DNA of 64,000 nucleotides from Apis mellifera. Lineage: Eukaryota > Arthropoda > Insecta > Hymenoptera > Apidae. Positions 61,798 to 64,000 of the stretch are shown here, one piece after another. Within the stretch, counting starts at the first letter, position 1; every line of letters begins with the position of its first letter. The notes below the pieces were generated by a model. The model was not told the origin of the DNA and did no database searches. It worked only from the letters and a program-made list of their open reading frames with translations. A program made the translations under genes and the position numbers. The stretch is taken from positions 11,264,086 to 11,328,085 of the forward strand of contig NC_037644.1 in the NCBI RefSeq assembly GCF_003254395.2. The letters run 5' to 3'.

Positions 61798-64000
61798 TAT
61801 CAGGGTGTGGCAGGATTTTTTTGAGATTCACCGGGGCTCGATCACTGTCAGGGATGGAAGTTCGACAGCGGCGAGCTTTGAGGTTACATTGCTTCTGGAT
61901 TAATATTGATCACCAATGAAATACCATTGGTGGAGTTCCTTCTTGAAATTGGCAGCTCTTATTGTGCGTTAACGATATTTGAATGGATTATTGTAAGGAC
62001 TTGGGAATCCACGTGTTTGTCGATAAAAGAATTTTTATTTTTGTATCGAAATGCTAAGTGGATTTGGAATTGTTTAAATACTCGTCGTCAGAGAGATGAA
62101 AATTCTGTCCAGAGAAGAATAATTCTTTGAGAACTCACAGATTGATCATTTTCGTAAATTATGGCGATAATTTGCATTCTCCTTTGTCGAAATTGACACT
62201 AGAATTGACATACGTCGATGAAAGAGACTTAATTCTGATTAAATTTAAAATTTACTGTCAGAAGAATGTTTCAAATTCTTATTCGTATAATTTTATTTAT
62301 TATCGTTATTTTATTCGATTTATTCAAACGTTTCCATTCTACTTCAAGAAACACGCGTTACGTAACAAGGATCGACGTAACTTATATCTTGATCGATCTC
62401 GTTGGACAGGAGAAATATTTTTTTTTTTCCACGTGACCACGAATTAACGCGATATTCCACGCAAGTGTGAGTGTTAATAAAAAGATGGAGATCGGCCGTG
62501 TTTTAATTTCCACGTTACTCGTGAATCCGTGTATTTTTTGACATTCTATTTAAATACGATATTTATTTAAAAAAGTTGAGAATATATCAATCGATCCAAT
62601 AAAATTTTCGCGTCTCTTCTACGATGCTGTTATCGTTAACGATAAAAAATGCACTTGAAACATCATGTTATGCGAATATTGGCAAACATGCACGGTATCC
62701 AGTTTGCTTTATTTGATATGGTTCGCTCATGCGCGACCTCGATCATTCGTTGTTAAATATATATATATAACATCTACAGAAGTGAATATATTTTTAATTT
62801 AATTAATTTTATTAATTAATATCCTATCGATACAATTTACTAATACAAATAGGTTTGTTATGTATAGATTAATATGTAAATTTTATATGAATATGACAAA
62901 ACTCCGATTTAATCTATTATTAATTAGCGTTCGAGTGGTTAATTTCGATCTCGCGTGAAATAGAAATAAATTTGTTGCAATATGTATGTTCAGTTTCTAA
63001 ATTAATTGACACAAATATGATAAAATTTGCGTCCAATTTTATTATTATTTCTCGAAATGTTCGTTAAGAATTTATATTATTTTGACGATTTCGTATAATT
63101 CCATCAAATTTAACGATATTTATAAATTTATTTCAAGACTTTTTAACAATGCAACAGAATTAAAATGCATGCTATTAAAAATATAAACTACCTTAAAATT
63201 TTTTCAATTTTTCCTCGTTGCATTGCATTGTATCTACTCGAACTTATGGCAATATGTCTTCTCTTCTATCGCAAAATGGAAAAACATTAGAACGGTATTA
63301 GGCCGATACTCAATCAATATTAATTGGGTTAATCTTTTAAAGCCGACGGAATGTATCCATAATATTCTATTACATCAATTATAAATTTCACATTCGGAAA
63401 TTAATTACTATATATACATAGGATTTACCGATAATTATATACAAATCATTATCCCAGGGACCCAGTATTGGGATAGGAACACGTTGAATGAATTAAATCC
63501 TTTTTTCCCCCCGTAACACGTGGACATGGAAATTTATTCGTAATCCAATATTGCAATGTCTACCAGTTATCGACCTCCTCGAAATACACGCTCGAAACAT
63601 TCCAAATCGTATTAAAATTGTATCTCCACCCCCCCTCCGATTATCCCCCTTGTTCCCCGATTTTTTCGATTTTCAATTTTTGTATTTTACGTTACCCTTG
63701 CGTGTATACGTAAAACTTATTATTACATTGTTGTATGCACGACAATACCGCGAGTTTGTAAAAAATTATATTTGATTAAAAAAAAAAATTCTGCATATAT
63801 TCTTTAGGAAAGAATGTTTTCGAAAATAAATTCTCGTCCATGCGCGTAAGTTACAATTCGATCCTGATATGTAATGACGGAAAGGAAAAAAGGAAGAATA
63901 TATTTCACATCGAAATATACATATTCCGGAAGACTAATTCCTTTCGATAGAAGGATTAGGCGGGATATCGTGTTACGTGTCGTGGAGGATTATACGTGTT
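61798..64000. other. AT-rich non-coding DNA
   Basis: No gene supported. It contains the 16-bp palindrome at 62630-62645 and TA-rich stretches. Frames (for example 62127-62447) are Ile/Lys/Tyr/Phe-rich and lack ATG. Confidence 0.55.
62630..62645. other. Perfect 16-bp palindrome TTATCGTTAACGATAA
   Basis: An exact inverted repeat with no spacer. Such even palindromes can be sites for dimeric DNA-binding proteins; no factor is assigned. Confidence 0.75.

Noticed and set aside
1..64000. tRNA, rRNA, CRISPR arrays, and well-known insect microRNAs (let-7, miR-100, miR-125, bantam and similar)
   Set aside because: No matching A/B box tRNA fold, rRNA core, regular spacer array or mature microRNA sequence was noticed on reading; a covariance-model scan would be decisive.

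Overview
This window looks like nuclear DNA from an insect, most like a bee (Apis type). The base composition is strongly A+T-rich, with short islands richer in G+C. CpG is abundant in those islands rather than depleted. Short microsatellites are very frequent (GA/CT, TA, CA, TTA, GAA, ACGT and long T or A runs), and no transposon stands out. The organism call is inferred from composition and texture; no gene was recognised that would prove it. No bacterial gene structure, operon, phage, CRISPR array, rRNA or tRNA gene was seen.

No open frame belongs to a protein family I can name. Most of the many 60-150 codon frames are open by chance in G+C-richer islands or run through polypurine/polypyrimidine tracts. 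The window is best read as intergenic DNA or the inside of large introns. A few frames stand out for an unbiased residue mix, a true ATG, or an exact splice-acceptor-like boundary. The best are on the minus strand at 26120-26538, on both strands at 54926-55230, on the plus strand at 32407-32693, and smaller ones at 4723-4926, 6035-6277, 31728-31916 and 61588-61797. These are offered as candidate exons or small ORFs with low confidence.

The best-supported features are locally duplicated sequences. There is a three-copy 258-bp tandem repeat (10154-10928). A higher-order minisatellite follows at 12134-13380, whose units carry a conserved CTTGGTAGCACCAAG hairpin. A degenerate repeat with a strong 10-bp-stem hairpin lies at 18121-18690. 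Two-copy tandem duplications lie at 22903-23178, 36348-36641 and 49554-50477, and a dispersed three-copy family lies at 39305-40110.

Layout: 1-10 kb is mostly AT-rich with a CpG-rich, promoter-like island at 1.0-1.75 kb. 10-13.4 kb is repeat-dominated. 13.4-31 kb is AT-rich with islands at 16.4, 19.8, 26.3, 27.8 and 29.8 kb. 31-38.5 kb holds the densest series of G+C-rich islands (31.7, 32.4, 35.1, 36.8 and 38.2 kb). 39-50 kb is AT-rich with islands and repeats. 50-64 kb is AT-rich with islands at 55.1, 56.1, 57.0, 58.2, 59.2 and 61.7 kb. Nothing shows that these elements act together as one system.
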